From Geomonas anaerohicana (GTDB taxonomy: Bacteria; Desulfobacterota; Desulfuromonadia; Geobacterales; Geobacteraceae): a stretch of 64,000 bases of DNA. The notes under the pieces were generated by a model. The model was not told the DNA's origin and ran no database searches. It saw only the letters and a program-made list of their open reading frames with translations. The stretch's first letter is position 1; each line of letters starts with the position of its first letter. Made by a program: the position numbers and the translations under genes. Of this stretch, positions 42,072-50,511 are shown piece after piece. The DNA lies in assembly GCF_016458305.1 (NCBI RefSeq), contig NZ_JAEMHL010000008.1, forward strand, positions 124,001 to 188,000. The letters are read 5' to 3'.

Positions 42072-42656
42072 CTACCTCAGAAAATACTTGGCGTCGCCAT
42101 CGTGTGGGTCGTGGCAGTCCGTGCAGGCCATGCCCGATTCAGTGACCTTCTTGTGCATCGACTCGGCTATGCGCTTCTCTTTATGACAGACGGCGCACAG
42201 GTCCTTCTTTTCCACTTTGAGCAGTGCAGGCTGCCCCGACGAGTGCGGGTCATGACAATCTAGACAGGCGCCGACGGAAACCGGGCCGTGGACGTAATAC
42301 TTCTTGATGATGGTGGGGTGGCAGACGAAACAGATCTGGTCCTTCGGTTTGATCAGGCCGGAATCGGTGGACTTGTCGTGACAGTCGTTGCACCGCTTCT
42401 CCATGTAGGGGGGATGCCCCTTTATGGCCGCCTTTTTAGCCTGTGCCGCCAAGGCCGAGGCAGGGGCGTTGGCCTTGGCGGCCTCTTCGGTCACCTTCGC
42501 TTCATGGTATTCCTGGCAGAGTTGCTCCGTGGGAGGGAGACTCGGCACGCCGTCAAAGATAGTCGTTGTGATCTTGTGCACTGTCACAGGGTTGCAACTG
42601 CACAAAAGGCTTAAGCAGAGGATGACCTTTAACAGATTGTGCGCAACCTTTGACAT
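42072..42656 (-). CDS. Pentaheme c-type cytochrome lipoprotein
   Basis: 194 residues from the ATG at 42656 (GGAG upstream). The signal ends in LSLLCSC, so Cys at about 22 is probably lipidated. After a charged, Ala-rich linker come five CXXCH motifs: CNDCH, CFVCH, CLDCH, CAVCH and CTDCH, with CHDPH repeats and basic residues between. It resembles paired-CXXCH periplasmic cytochromes. A position on the periplasmic face of the outer membrane, feeding electrons to the barrel encoded next, is likely. Confidence 0.87.
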   Translation of the reverse strand: MSKVAHNLLKVILCLSLLCSCNPVTVHKITTTIFDGVPSLPPTEQLCQEYHEAKVTEEAAKANAPASALAAQAKKAAIKGHPPYMEKRCNDCHDKSTDSGLIKPKDQICFVCHPTIIKKYYVHGPVSVGACLDCHDPHSSGQPALLKVEKKDLCAVCHKEKRIAESMHKKVTESGMACTDCHDPHDGDAKYFLR

Positions 42657-42754
42657 GCCTGCTCCAGATAACACAGCCGCGGATAGACCGGGGCGTAAAT
42701 AAAAGTGGCAACTCCCGCCTCATGGCAAGGTGAGAGTTGGCGTAATAAAAGGAA

Positions 42755-43987
42755 CTACTTTCCCTGTTGCGGCTGTTGCTTCTGCTCCGGTTGCTGCCGC
42801 ATCTGCTGCAACAGTTTCTTGCGCTTCTCCAGCACTTCCGCGTCTTCCTTGGCCCGCTGCGCGGCGCGCTGCTCCCACCCCTCCATCTCGCCCAGGCCGA
42901 AGACGGCCAGCGCATGGTTGAAAGGCGAGGAGTACTGGTTGGAGACGAAAATCACCTCACGCAACTTGAAACCGGGTGCGGCGAACTTCTGGTAGAAGTC
43001 GAGGTTATCCCTGCTTACCACGATGCCGGCCGGAAGATTCAGCGAGCCGACAGGAAGGCCGGGGGCGCCGAAATAACCGAGGATGCGGTGCTTCTCGTCG
43101 AAGACCTGGACCAGCTGGTAACCGCCATCGACGACAAAGACCTGCCGGTCGTCATCGACTGCGACGCCGCGGGGGCGGGTGAACTCGCCCGGCGAGTCGC
43201 CCAGCCTGCCGAAGACGGAGAGCATGTTGCCGTCCCGGTCGTACTCCTTCACCGTCCCGTTGCCGACATTCACCACGCGCACCATCCCCTTGCTATCGAC
43301 GGTGAGCCCGTTGGGAAGCGAGAGATTCTTGGTGCGGTCGGGGTTGTCGCCGATGACGGTCTGCACTTCCGCGGTTTTCCTGTTGAGCACGAAAACCTTG
43401 CCCAGGCGGTTGTCCAGGATGTAGAGGTCGTCGCCGTGGACGGCCACGCCGATCATGCTCACGTGCTCGAAGGTGGAGCCGTACGACTTGACGTACTTGC
43501 CTGCCGGGTTGTAGACCGCGACGTCCTTGCGGCCGGTGTCGGCAACGTACACGTACCCCTCGTCGTCTACCGCGACGCTGACCGGCTTTCTCAGCTTGCC
43601 GACACCGCGCTCGTCGATGAGGTTCTTCATGGTCTTATTGATGAAGTCCACCACGACGATCTGGCCGGCAGTCGTGTCGCAGACGTAGATCTTCCCTTTG
43701 TGCTCGGCGATGCCATAAGGCTTGGCAAGACGCGTGACCGTCTCGGCCCCCCCGACGAGGAGCTTGGACAGCGAACTCTGGTTGGAACCGAAGTCCAGGG
43801 AACTGGTGGCCCCGGTGAGATACTGAATGTGGGGTTCCTCAGGTGGCGGCGGGAAGAAAACCGGTTCATGAGCCTTTGATTTTGCGAAGCACCCGGTAAG
43901 CAGGGCAACCAGCGCAATCATGAGCATGAGGTTTTTGATCCGCCAGGAAGTGCATCCAGTCACGGCGCCACCAAATTGTCCTTTCAT
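42755..43987 (-). CDS. NHL-repeat beta-propeller lipoprotein (copy 2)
   Basis: 410 residues. The lipobox is LLTGC. Six NHL-like units are readable, including GKIYVCDTTAGQIVVVD, GYVYVADTGRKDVAVYN, DLYILDNRLGKVFVLN and RQVFVVDGGYQLVQVF, followed by an additional strand pair. The C-terminal about 50 residues form a charged helix rich in Gln (QQMRQQPEQKQQPQQ). Compared with copy 1 it has a longer C-terminus. AAGGAG precedes the ATG at 43987. It is cotranscribed with cytochrome genes on both sides. Confidence 0.87.
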   Translation of the reverse strand: MKGQFGGAVTGCTSWRIKNLMLMIALVALLTGCFAKSKAHEPVFFPPPPEEPHIQYLTGATSSLDFGSNQSSLSKLLVGGAETVTRLAKPYGIAEHKGKIYVCDTTAGQIVVVDFINKTMKNLIDERGVGKLRKPVSVAVDDEGYVYVADTGRKDVAVYNPAGKYVKSYGSTFEHVSMIGVAVHGDDLYILDNRLGKVFVLNRKTAEVQTVIGDNPDRTKNLSLPNGLTVDSKGMVRVVNVGNGTVKEYDRDGNMLSVFGRLGDSPGEFTRPRGVAVDDDRQVFVVDGGYQLVQVFDEKHRILGYFGAPGLPVGSLNLPAGIVVSRDNLDFYQKFAAPGFKLREVIFVSNQYSSPFNHALAVFGLGEMEGWEQRAAQRAKEDAEVLEKRKKLLQQMRQQPEQKQQPQQGK

Positions 43988-44021
43988 TTACGTGCTCCTT
44001 CTTGTGTAGAAAATACCATCG

Positions 44022-45350
44022 CTAGTTGTAGACTTCGGCCTTAACCCTGTCGTACTTGAATTTCCTGTGGCACCCCGGGGCACAACTGCCGCCGGTCGAG
44101 GTGATCGAGAAATTCAGCGGGATCTTCCACGCCCCGAACTGCGACCCCTCCTTGTTGATCAGCTTCTCACCGTCGCTGGCATGCGCTTCGTGGCAGATGC
44201 GGCAGGTGCGCCCCTTGCGCGCCACCACGTGCACGTAGTGCAGGTTGCGGTTGCCGTTTCTGAACTTGGTGTAGATCGTGGTCTCGGGGAACCGGAGCAG
44301 GTTCCGCTCGTGACACTTGAGACAGGCGTCGTACGCCCCTTCCTTGTAGGGGAGGTACAGGTCGTCCGGGTAGTTCCCCTTGAGCATCCGGAAGTTGTCC
44401 GAGCCGTGCGGGTCGTGGCAGGCCCGGCAGTCCCCCTTCTTCAACGGACCGTGCAGGAAGGGTTTCCCCTCGATCTGCTTCTTGATGTTCTTAAGCGGCG
44501 GCGTGCCGAGTGTGTCGGTGCCGTGGCATCCCAGGCAGACGGTCATCTGGTCCGCCGAGAGCATCCCCTTGGCCTTGCCGTAATGCGAGGAGTGGCAGTT
44601 GGAGCACCCCCCCTCCTGGAGCATCGGCTTGTGCAGCACCTTGGCCGAGGCGACCACCTTGCCGATATTCTTGTGGCATCCGGTGCACAGGTCGGGAAGC
44701 TTGTTCTTGATGAACATGCGGTTGGGCGACCCGTGCGGATCGTGACAGGCGGTACAGGAGTCCTTTCCCACCGGCGGGTGCACCACCGTGGCCTGTTTCA
44801 AGAGCTTGGCGAAGTCGGCGTGGCAGGAAAGGCAGATGTCGCGGACCTTACCCTTCATGAGCCCCTTCTCGGCGGAATCGTGCGGATCGTGGCAGGTACC
44901 GCAGGAGCCGACCGCGGCCGGCCCGTGCATGAACTTCTCCTTGAACGGCTTGGCGTCGTGGCAGTTCAGACAGAGTGCGGAGCGGTCCTCCCCCACGTCG
45001 AGCAGGAAGCGCTGCGCAGCACCGTGGGGTTTGTGGCAGCCGGTGCACTCCCCTTCCTTGACCGGCGCGTGAACCAGCCTCTTCTTCCCGATGCCCTCGT
45101 GGCAATCCTTGCAAAGGTCCGCCCCCTTGGCGGTGAGGTCGAAGCTCTTGGCCCCCTTGACCGGGTGCTCCTTTCCCTTCTGGACATGGCAGGGGGAACA
45201 GTCGCCGTCTTTAACCGGAGCGTGGGGATACTTGACCGCAGCGAGGGGGGCGTGACATTCCGTTGTCGTACAGGACGCAGCGAAGGCCGGGCAGGTGCAG
45301 AACAGGGCGAGACCGGCCAGTGCAGTTGACACTAAAGACAACACTTTCAT
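44022..45350 (-). CDS. Periplasmic multiheme cytochrome (13 CXXCH plus CX4CH and CX3CH)
   Basis: 442 residues with a signal peptide (to FAA, about 25). I count 13 CXXCH motifs in the paired pattern (HxPxxxGxCxxCHDPH ... LCxxCH), plus CTTTECH at the very N-terminus (CX4CH) and CAPGCH at the C-terminus (CX3CH), so up to 15 hemes. The regular spacing HGPLKKGDCRACHDPH is typical of elongated periplasmic electron carriers. It is the first gene of the operon running to 37179, with an FNR/CRP-type palindrome upstream at 45506. Likely carries electrons across the periplasm to the outer-membrane part. Confidence 0.88.
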   Translation of the reverse strand: MKVLSLVSTALAGLALFCTCPAFAASCTTTECHAPLAAVKYPHAPVKDGDCSPCHVQKGKEHPVKGAKSFDLTAKGADLCKDCHEGIGKKRLVHAPVKEGECTGCHKPHGAAQRFLLDVGEDRSALCLNCHDAKPFKEKFMHGPAAVGSCGTCHDPHDSAEKGLMKGKVRDICLSCHADFAKLLKQATVVHPPVGKDSCTACHDPHGSPNRMFIKNKLPDLCTGCHKNIGKVVASAKVLHKPMLQEGGCSNCHSSHYGKAKGMLSADQMTVCLGCHGTDTLGTPPLKNIKKQIEGKPFLHGPLKKGDCRACHDPHGSDNFRMLKGNYPDDLYLPYKEGAYDACLKCHERNLLRFPETTIYTKFRNGNRNLHYVHVVARKGRTCRICHEAHASDGEKLINKEGSQFGAWKIPLNFSITSTGGSCAPGCHRKFKYDRVKAEVYN

Positions 45351-45505
45351 GGAAGGCTTCCTAAGTCCGGATGGTTGGTTGGGGTGAAGAGAACGGTTAA
45401 CTGTGCGGGAAAGCGCAAAAAGCGTCAGTGCTCCAGAACACGGGACAGCCTGACCGCACGGCTAGCCGGGTACTAAATAGCTACCTGGCCTGGGAGTTAG
45501 GCCCA

Positions 45506-45517
45506 TGATAAATATCA
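45506..45517 (-). promoter_or_regulatory. FNR/CRP-type palindrome upstream of the cytochrome/NHL operon
   Basis: TGATAAATATCA is a perfect TGAT-N4-ATCA site about 155 nt before the first gene of the operon. The site at 36768-36779 has the same form. The rest of 45351-45633 holds no gene. Confidence 0.55.
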
Positions 45518-45633
45518 CTATCAGAAAAACTTTTCAATATTAAACATCTGCCCGCACCGGCCGCGAAAAGGCCGGCAGCAAGGCAGGGGAGCCCCTCGGG
45601 ACGGGCCGGGAGGCAGGGGGGGAAGCGGAAGCC

Positions 45634-46263
45634 TTAACCCTCCGGGTAGTCGGAGAGGGCGAGGAAGGTCTCCTTCAGCTCGAAGGAAAAGATGGAGAAC
45701 ATGCGTTCGGCCAGGCGGGTAGTGAGCACCGGCGGGAACAGCGGTACGGCCAGGCGGTAGATCAGGTCCAGCATCCCGTCGTGGGGGTTTTCCTCCAGGA
45801 ACAGGGCGCCGTACTGCAGGACGGGCGCGAAGAGGAGCGCCTCCTCCATGACCGCGTCGTCCTCGCTGAAGTAGGGGAGGATCATCTCGAGCGAGAAGCA
45901 AAGCCCGGAGCCGCCGGCGTCCTCGGAGATGCTCAACAGCAGTTCGTCCTGCGGCGAGCCGTACTCGAGCGCCTCGGGGGAGACGTTACCCGCCGGGAGC
46001 ACCATCACTTTGCCGTGCACGGGATCGATGCCGTAGGGGGCGCCGCGGTTGGCCAGGAAGCGTTCCAGCTGCTGGTATCCCTTGGTCTGCAGCCTGCCCA
46101 TGCCGCGGTAGAAGGCGGGGCGGAACTGGTCCCGGTTGGCGATCAATTCCTCGAGAGGAACGAACTCCTGCTCGGCGGCCGCAGGCCTGGCGCTCCTGAT
46201 TTCCGCGTTATTTACCACGAGCTTGAGGTGTGACCTCTTGCGCTCGTCCTTGTCCTTGCTCAC
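45634..46263 (-). CDS. Conserved protein of unknown function
   Basis: 209 residues, no signal peptide or membrane segment, acidic overall. I recognise no family. Visible features are a basic N-terminus (MSKDKDERKRSHLKLV), a region with many aromatic and acidic residues, and a C-terminal hydrophobic helical part (RLAVPLFPPVLTTRLAERMF). The GTG start at 46263 has a GGGGG site. It is probably a soluble cytoplasmic protein. Codon use is like the neighbours. Confidence 0.6.
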   Translation of the reverse strand: MSKDKDERKRSHLKLVVNNAEIRSARPAAAEQEFVPLEELIANRDQFRPAFYRGMGRLQTKGYQQLERFLANRGAPYGIDPVHGKVMVLPAGNVSPEALEYGSPQDELLLSISEDAGGSGLCFSLEMILPYFSEDDAVMEEALLFAPVLQYGALFLEENPHDGMLDLIYRLAVPLFPPVLTTRLAERMFSIFSFELKETFLALSDYPEG

Positions 46264-46390
46264 GTGTTACCCCCTGATGCTGCCTGCCCTTCTGTAATAC
46301 ACCGGCGGCAAGACGGGTGTCAACCAGCAAAACCGGCGCCGGGCGACGGCTTCCCCGACGGCTGCTGCTCCAGGCGGGAAAAGGGGTACG

Positions 46391-46429
46391 AAAAAACGCC
46401 GGGCGCGCATCTTGGGCGCGTCCCGGCGT
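46391..46429 (-). terminator. Rho-independent terminator after the DUF2318 gene
   Basis: ACGCCGGGCGCGC and GCGCGTCCCGGCGT pair; on the minus strand the stem is followed by six T residues (46391-46396). It lies 41 nt past the DUF2318 stop codon. Confidence 0.85.
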
Positions 46430-46469
46430 CTATGCAGCTATGATGGTTGCGGTGCCCGACGGCGCCGGC

Positions 46470-46943
46470 CTAGAAGAAGCGGGCGCCGGCCTTGAGATCG
46501 TTGACCGTAATGGTCACCTTGCCCCCGTCAACCTTGGCGGGAAGGTAGGAGGGGTTGCAGCCGCCCGCCGAGGCCGCGCCAATCTTGTTGATGGCGAACT
46601 TCTGGTTGCAGTTCAGGCAGTTCATCTTATCCCCCTGCTGTTCATACCCCTTCTTCTCGTGGTAGCAGACGTCGCAGGCGTCGAAGGCGACGTGCAACTT
46701 GCCGTCGCTCCCCTTGACCACGAAAAAGTTGATCTCCTTGCCGGCGTCGGCGAACTTGTAGAAGTGTGCCTTGCCGTCGCTCACCTTGGCGACCGGGATG
46801 GTGATGCTGCCGGCGGCCGGCTTCACCGTCTCGTATTTGCCCATTCCCGGAAGGCTGAAGGCGAAGGCGGCGCTGGCCATGGCCGCCACGGCGACGGCGA
46901 TGAGAAGGAGGGTCTGGAATCCTTTTTTGCTCGACTGAACCAT
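46470..46943 (-). CDS. DUF2318 membrane-anchored cysteine protein
   Basis: 157 residues from the ATG at 46943 (AAGGAG upstream). One N-terminal hydrophobic helix, then IPVAKVSDGKAHFYKF and a Cys-rich core: FDACDVCYHEKKGYEQQGD followed by MNCLNCNQKF, and a late GGCNPSYLP. This is the DUF2318 pattern, which binds a metal or Fe-S centre and is usually found beside iron or copper transport genes. It follows a heavy-metal-binding protein gene, so a metal-handling role is likely. Confidence 0.85.
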   Translation of the reverse strand: MVQSSKKGFQTLLLIAVAVAAMASAAFAFSLPGMGKYETVKPAAGSITIPVAKVSDGKAHFYKFADAGKEINFFVVKGSDGKLHVAFDACDVCYHEKKGYEQQGDKMNCLNCNQKFAINKIGAASAGGCNPSYLPAKVDGGKVTITVNDLKAGARFF

Positions 46944-47012
46944 GTGTTGCTCCTTTTGGGGCCTGACGGGCAGGCGGTTGCTGGATCGTGCCACGGGGGC
47001 GACGCTAAAGTC

Positions 47013-47423
47013 TTATTGGGCGCCACCGCAGCCGCGCTGGCCGCAGCATCCGCCGGGGGCGGCCTTGCCCCCGACGTCACGCCCGACCACGCTTTTGAAC
47101 TGCTGCGGGGTGATCACCTGGGCCACTTGGGACTGAAATCCGCTCTTGCGCACGGCCTGGGCGAGCTGGTCCGGCGCGGTCTGTTTCGAGTCGTACCCCG
47201 CCACTACCAGGCCCGACTCCAGGTCCACCTCGGCCGCCGCCACCCCCTTTTGGGACTGCAGGGCGTCGGTTATCTTCTTGACGCAGCTGCCGCAGGTCAT
47301 ACCGGAGGTGCGCAGCACCACCACCTGGTCGGCGGTAGCCCCGACCCGCACGTAGCAGGCGAAAACGGCCAGCACGGCGACTACGATGACGATGAGGGCG
47401 GCGTTGAGGATCTTGTTTTTCAT
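47013..47423 (-). CDS. Membrane-anchored heavy-metal-associated (HMA) domain protein
   Basis: 136 residues. An N-terminal membrane helix precedes an HMA domain with the metal-binding loop SGMTCGSCVKKI and GVAAAEVDLESG (about 38-105). The C-terminus has a second Cys-rich tail (GGCCGQRGCGG) that may also bind metal. Likely captures copper or a similar metal on the outer face of the inner membrane and passes it on. Probably cotranscribed with the DUF2318 gene downstream. Confidence 0.87.
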   Translation of the reverse strand: MKNKILNAALIVIVVAVLAVFACYVRVGATADQVVVLRTSGMTCGSCVKKITDALQSQKGVAAAEVDLESGLVVAGYDSKQTAPDQLAQAVRKSGFQSQVAQVITPQQFKSVVGRDVGGKAAPGGCCGQRGCGGAQ

Positions 47424-47619
47424 GGGCTGCTCCCGATCGGGCGCCTCAGGCGCGGGATGCGCCCGGCCGGCCCGGCACGCTCCTCATTGTACAAGGAGTG
47501 TGCCACGGCACCCAAGGGAGCTAACTACCAGGTATCACTGCGCCGGCTGCCTCGCCCCGCTCGGGGCGGATGCGAAACCTGTGGAATATCCTGCAGGCGC
47601 AGTAGGATTTTCCACAACC
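47424..47619. other. Intergenic gap upstream of the HMA gene
   Basis: About 200 nt between two minus-strand genes. Short GC-rich inverted words occur (for example GCCCCGCTCGGGGC near 47560), which may end the histidine kinase transcript. No gene was found. Confidence 0.4.
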
Positions 47620-48729
47620 TCATCCGTTCACCGGGAGCAGCACCTTGAAGGTCGCCCCCCTGCCCGGCTCGCTCGTCGCGGCCACGCTGCCGCCGTGTCC
47701 CTCCACGATCTTCTTGGTGATGGGAAGCCCCAACCCGGTGCCGTTCCCCTTGGTGGTGAAGAAGGGCTCGAAGATCTGGGCGATGGCGTCGGCGGCAATC
47801 CCGCCCCCCTGGTCGGTGAAGCGGATCTCGACCAGCCCCGCCTCCCGGTCAAAGGAAGTCGCCACCTGGACAGCCCCCCCTTCCGGGGAGGCCTGGATGG
47901 CGTTCAGCATGATGTTCAGGAAGGCCTGGCGCAGCTTCTCCGGGTCCGCCACCAGTCGCGGCAGAGTGCCGCAGGAGAGGTCGAGGCTCACCCCGCAGCT
48001 GCCGGCCTGGGCCGAGAGCAGGGTCACCATGTTGGCCAGTTCCTCGTTGATGTCGCATTCCCTTTTGTCGGCAGGCTCCGGACGCGCCATGCGCAGGAAG
48101 TCCTCCACCACCCGGTTGAGCCGGTCCGACTCCTTGACCAGGATCTCCAGGAACTCTCCGCGCCGCTCGGCCGGGACCCCCTGCTCCATCAGGATCTCGG
48201 CGGTGCCGCGGATGGAGGCGAGCGGGTTCCTGATCTCGTGGGCCAGGATGGCGGAAAGCTCGCCCAAAGCGGACAGGCGCTCGGCACGCCGCAACTGCTC
48301 CTCGATCCTGATGATCAGTTCCGACTGGGTCTTGAGCTGCCGGTAGGAGTCTTCCAGCCCTTGGGCCGTCCGCTCCAGCTCCTCGCGCCGGCAGCGCTCC
48401 TGCTGCGACAAAAACCCGGTGATCCCCCCCACCACGTTGTAGAGGATCACCTCCAGGTACTTCTCCATCTCCATGGCGATGTGCCCGCCCCACTGGAACA
48501 GGATGTGCGGGGCGTAGGCGACCGTCACCAGGATGGCGCAGCCGATGCCGCCGCGGAACCCGAACCAGTAGGCGGCCAGGATGATGGGGATGTAGTACAG
48601 GCGCTGGAAGATGTCGTGCAGCATCCCCAGCCTGAGCGGCGTCAGGTAGTGCAACAGGCTGATCGCCACCACGCAGGCGAACAGGGCGCCCCCTTTGACG
48701 AGACCGGCAGGCCTGCTGGCGGGCGCCAC
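47620..48729 (-). CDS. Sensor histidine kinase, membrane-bound
   Basis: 369 residues. About three to four N-terminal hydrophobic segments (residues 10-110), a coiled linker, then the phosphoacceptor H-box LGELSAILAHEIRNPLASIRG, N-box FLNIMLNAIQASPEGG, and the ATP-lid GxG motifs FTDQGGGIAADA and GTGLGLPITKKIVEGHGG. There is no response regulator next to it. The GTG start follows GGAGGAG, 1 nt after the stop of the ferredoxin gene, so the two proteins are translationally coupled. Confidence 0.9.
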   Translation of the reverse strand: MAPASRPAGLVKGGALFACVVAISLLHYLTPLRLGMLHDIFQRLYYIPIILAAYWFGFRGGIGCAILVTVAYAPHILFQWGGHIAMEMEKYLEVILYNVVGGITGFLSQQERCRREELERTAQGLEDSYRQLKTQSELIIRIEEQLRRAERLSALGELSAILAHEIRNPLASIRGTAEILMEQGVPAERRGEFLEILVKESDRLNRVVEDFLRMARPEPADKRECDINEELANMVTLLSAQAGSCGVSLDLSCGTLPRLVADPEKLRQAFLNIMLNAIQASPEGGAVQVATSFDREAGLVEIRFTDQGGGIAADAIAQIFEPFFTTKGNGTGLGLPITKKIVEGHGGSVAATSEPGRGATFKVLLPVNG

Positions 48730-48730
48730 G

Positions 48731-48928
48731 CTACTGCTCCTCCCAGCCGATGCACGACACCGGGCAGAGCTCGACCGCCTGCGTCTGGATTACGTCCTCC
48801 GCAGCGCCGGCGGGATCGAAACACTCCGACTTGCCGTGACTGTCGAAGCGGAACACCTGCGGGCAGTTGGCGATGCAGATGCCACAGCTGATGCATTGTT
48901 CCTTGTCCACCCATGGTCTTCTTGCCAC
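48731..48928 (-). CDS. Small [4Fe-4S] ferredoxin
   Basis: 65 residues from the GTG at 48928 (AAGGGGG upstream). The cluster motif is CISCGICIANCP (CX2CX2CX3CP), with a second CPVSCI near the C-terminus, as in mono-cluster ferredoxins. An acidic middle part separates them. It is directly followed by the histidine kinase gene. Upstream extension to 49006 is open but has no ribosome-binding site. Confidence 0.87.
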   Translation of the reverse strand: MARRPWVDKEQCISCGICIANCPQVFRFDSHGKSECFDPAGAAEDVIQTQAVELCPVSCIGWEEQ

Positions 48929-49100
48929 CGGTTCCCCCTTCTCTATCCGAGGTCGGCCCGGCCCGGGGCCGGGACCACAGGCCACTATAGCGCAGATGGC
49001 TGCCAACTTCCCAATGAAAAATGGGTCAAGGAAACCTTGACAATCGCACCGGCCACCGGAGAATCGTTAGATTGCCTTAACGGTGCACAAGGGGGACGAG

Positions 49101-49997
49101 ATGCGCAGCTGGAGAGACATGACCGGCAAGATCTGCCTGGTGACCGGAGCCACCTCCGGGATCGGCAGAGCCACTGCGCTCGCACTGGCCCGGAAGGGAG
49201 CGACGCTGATCGGCGTGGGGCGGGACCGGGTACGCTGCGAGCGGAGCGCCGAGACCATCGTGCGGGAAAGCGGTAACTACCAGGTCGAGTTCTGGCAGGC
49301 GGATCTCTCCAGCCAGGCGGAGGTCCGCGCCATCGCGCGCCGGTTGAGCGCGGTGCACCCGCGCCTGGACCTGTTGGTGAACAACGCCGGGGGGAGGTTC
49401 GACCGTCGTGTCACCACCGCCGAAGGGATGGAGATGACCTTCGCCCTGAACCACCTGGGTTACTTCCTGTTGACCCTGCTGCTCATCGAGCGGCTGCGCG
49501 TTGCCGGGCGGGCCCGGGTGGTGAACGTGGCCTCGGCGGCGCACCGTGCCTGCCCGGGAATGAATTTCGATGACCTGAACCTGGAACGGGATTACGACGG
49601 CAGAAGAGCCTATGTCCAGTCCAAGCTGGCCAACCTGCTCTTCACCTACGAACTGGCCCGGCGCCTGGAGGGGAGCGGGATCTCGGCCAACGCGGCGGCG
49701 CCGGGGAACGTGCTGACCCGCTTTGCCCTGAACAACGGCTTGCGGAGTTGGCTGTCCCACATAGCGGGCTCGTTGAGAAGCGGCAGGCTGGTCGGGCCTC
49801 GCCGGGCCGCTCGCACCGTGCTTTACCTGGCCTGTGCCGACGACGTCGCGGACAAAAGCGGCGGCTACTACTTCGAGGAGCAGGAGACCGACTCATCACC
49901 CGCCTCGTACGACCAAGCCGCAGCGGAGCGCCTTTGGCGGGCGAGCCTGGAACTGACCGGGCTTGCAGACCAGGCGCGCCAAGGGAGGCTGCCATGA
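49101..49997 (+). CDS. Short-chain dehydrogenase/reductase
   Basis: About 298 residues. Rossmann glycine motif TGATSGIGRA, NNAGG after strand 4, and the catalytic YVQSK (Y-x3-K). The serine position is in VASAAH. The substrate loop suggests the retinol-dehydrogenase-like branch often found in bacteria. The ATG at 49101 has AAGGGGG upstream and is preferred to the GTG at 49083. The stop overlaps the next gene (ATGA). Confidence 0.87.
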   Translation: MRSWRDMTGKICLVTGATSGIGRATALALARKGATLIGVGRDRVRCERSAETIVRESGNYQVEFWQADLSSQAEVRAIARRLSAVHPRLDLLVNNAGGRFDRRVTTAEGMEMTFALNHLGYFLLTLLLIERLRVAGRARVVNVASAAHRACPGMNFDDLNLERDYDGRRAYVQSKLANLLFTYELARRLEGSGISANAAAPGNVLTRFALNNGLRSWLSHIAGSLRSGRLVGPRRAARTVLYLACADDVADKSGGYYFEEQETDSSPASYDQAAAERLWRASLELTGLADQARQGRLP

Positions 49998-50494
49998 AAA
50001 AGCTGTGCATGGTGCTGCTGGCGCTCACGGCGGTGGCGGGGAGCGCACAGGGCGATGAGACCTACTACCCGTACCAGTTCTACGACGACTACTACCGGCA
50101 GCAGGAGGAGGCTCCCCCCGCTGCCGGGCCGGAGGCGGGAGAGCACCCGCGGCAGAGCGGTTCTTCGGCACAGCGGGCGCCGCTGTTTCTGTTTCCGGCG
50201 GAACTCGGCTTCTGGGTCGCGGCCGGGCGCCACGAGGATCTCTTTTACCTCGCTCCGGGCTATTTCAAGGTCAGCGGTGGAGTCTGGTATCGAGCCAAGT
50301 CCTGGCGCGGCCCCTGGCTCCGGGTGCCGCCCGGCAAGCTCCCCCCCGAGCTCGGCAGGCGCACCCTGACCCAGATGCGCGTACTGCGCAACCGGGAGTT
50401 CCGCCTGTTTTGGGAGCAAAAGGGGAGCTACCGGGGACGGGTGTTCCGCCCCGGACTGGAGCCGGTGCAGCCGACGGGAAAGCGGCCTAACTAG
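49994..50494 (+). CDS. Secreted protein of unknown function
   Basis: 166 residues. Signal peptide (LCMVLLALTAVAGSAQG), a Tyr/Asp-rich stretch (YYPYQFYDDYYRQQEE), then a basic and aromatic domain with GVWYRAKSWRGPWLRVP and RPGLEPVQP. I know no family. It is translationally coupled to the dehydrogenase gene, which suggests they belong to one process in the envelope. AAGGGAGG precedes the ATG. Confidence 0.65.
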   Translation: MKKLCMVLLALTAVAGSAQGDETYYPYQFYDDYYRQQEEAPPAAGPEAGEHPRQSGSSAQRAPLFLFPAELGFWVAAGRHEDLFYLAPGYFKVSGGVWYRAKSWRGPWLRVPPGKLPPELGRRTLTQMRVLRNREFRLFWEQKGSYRGRVFRPGLEPVQPTGKRPN

Positions 50495-50511
50495 GCCACG
50501 ATGCTGCCGCC

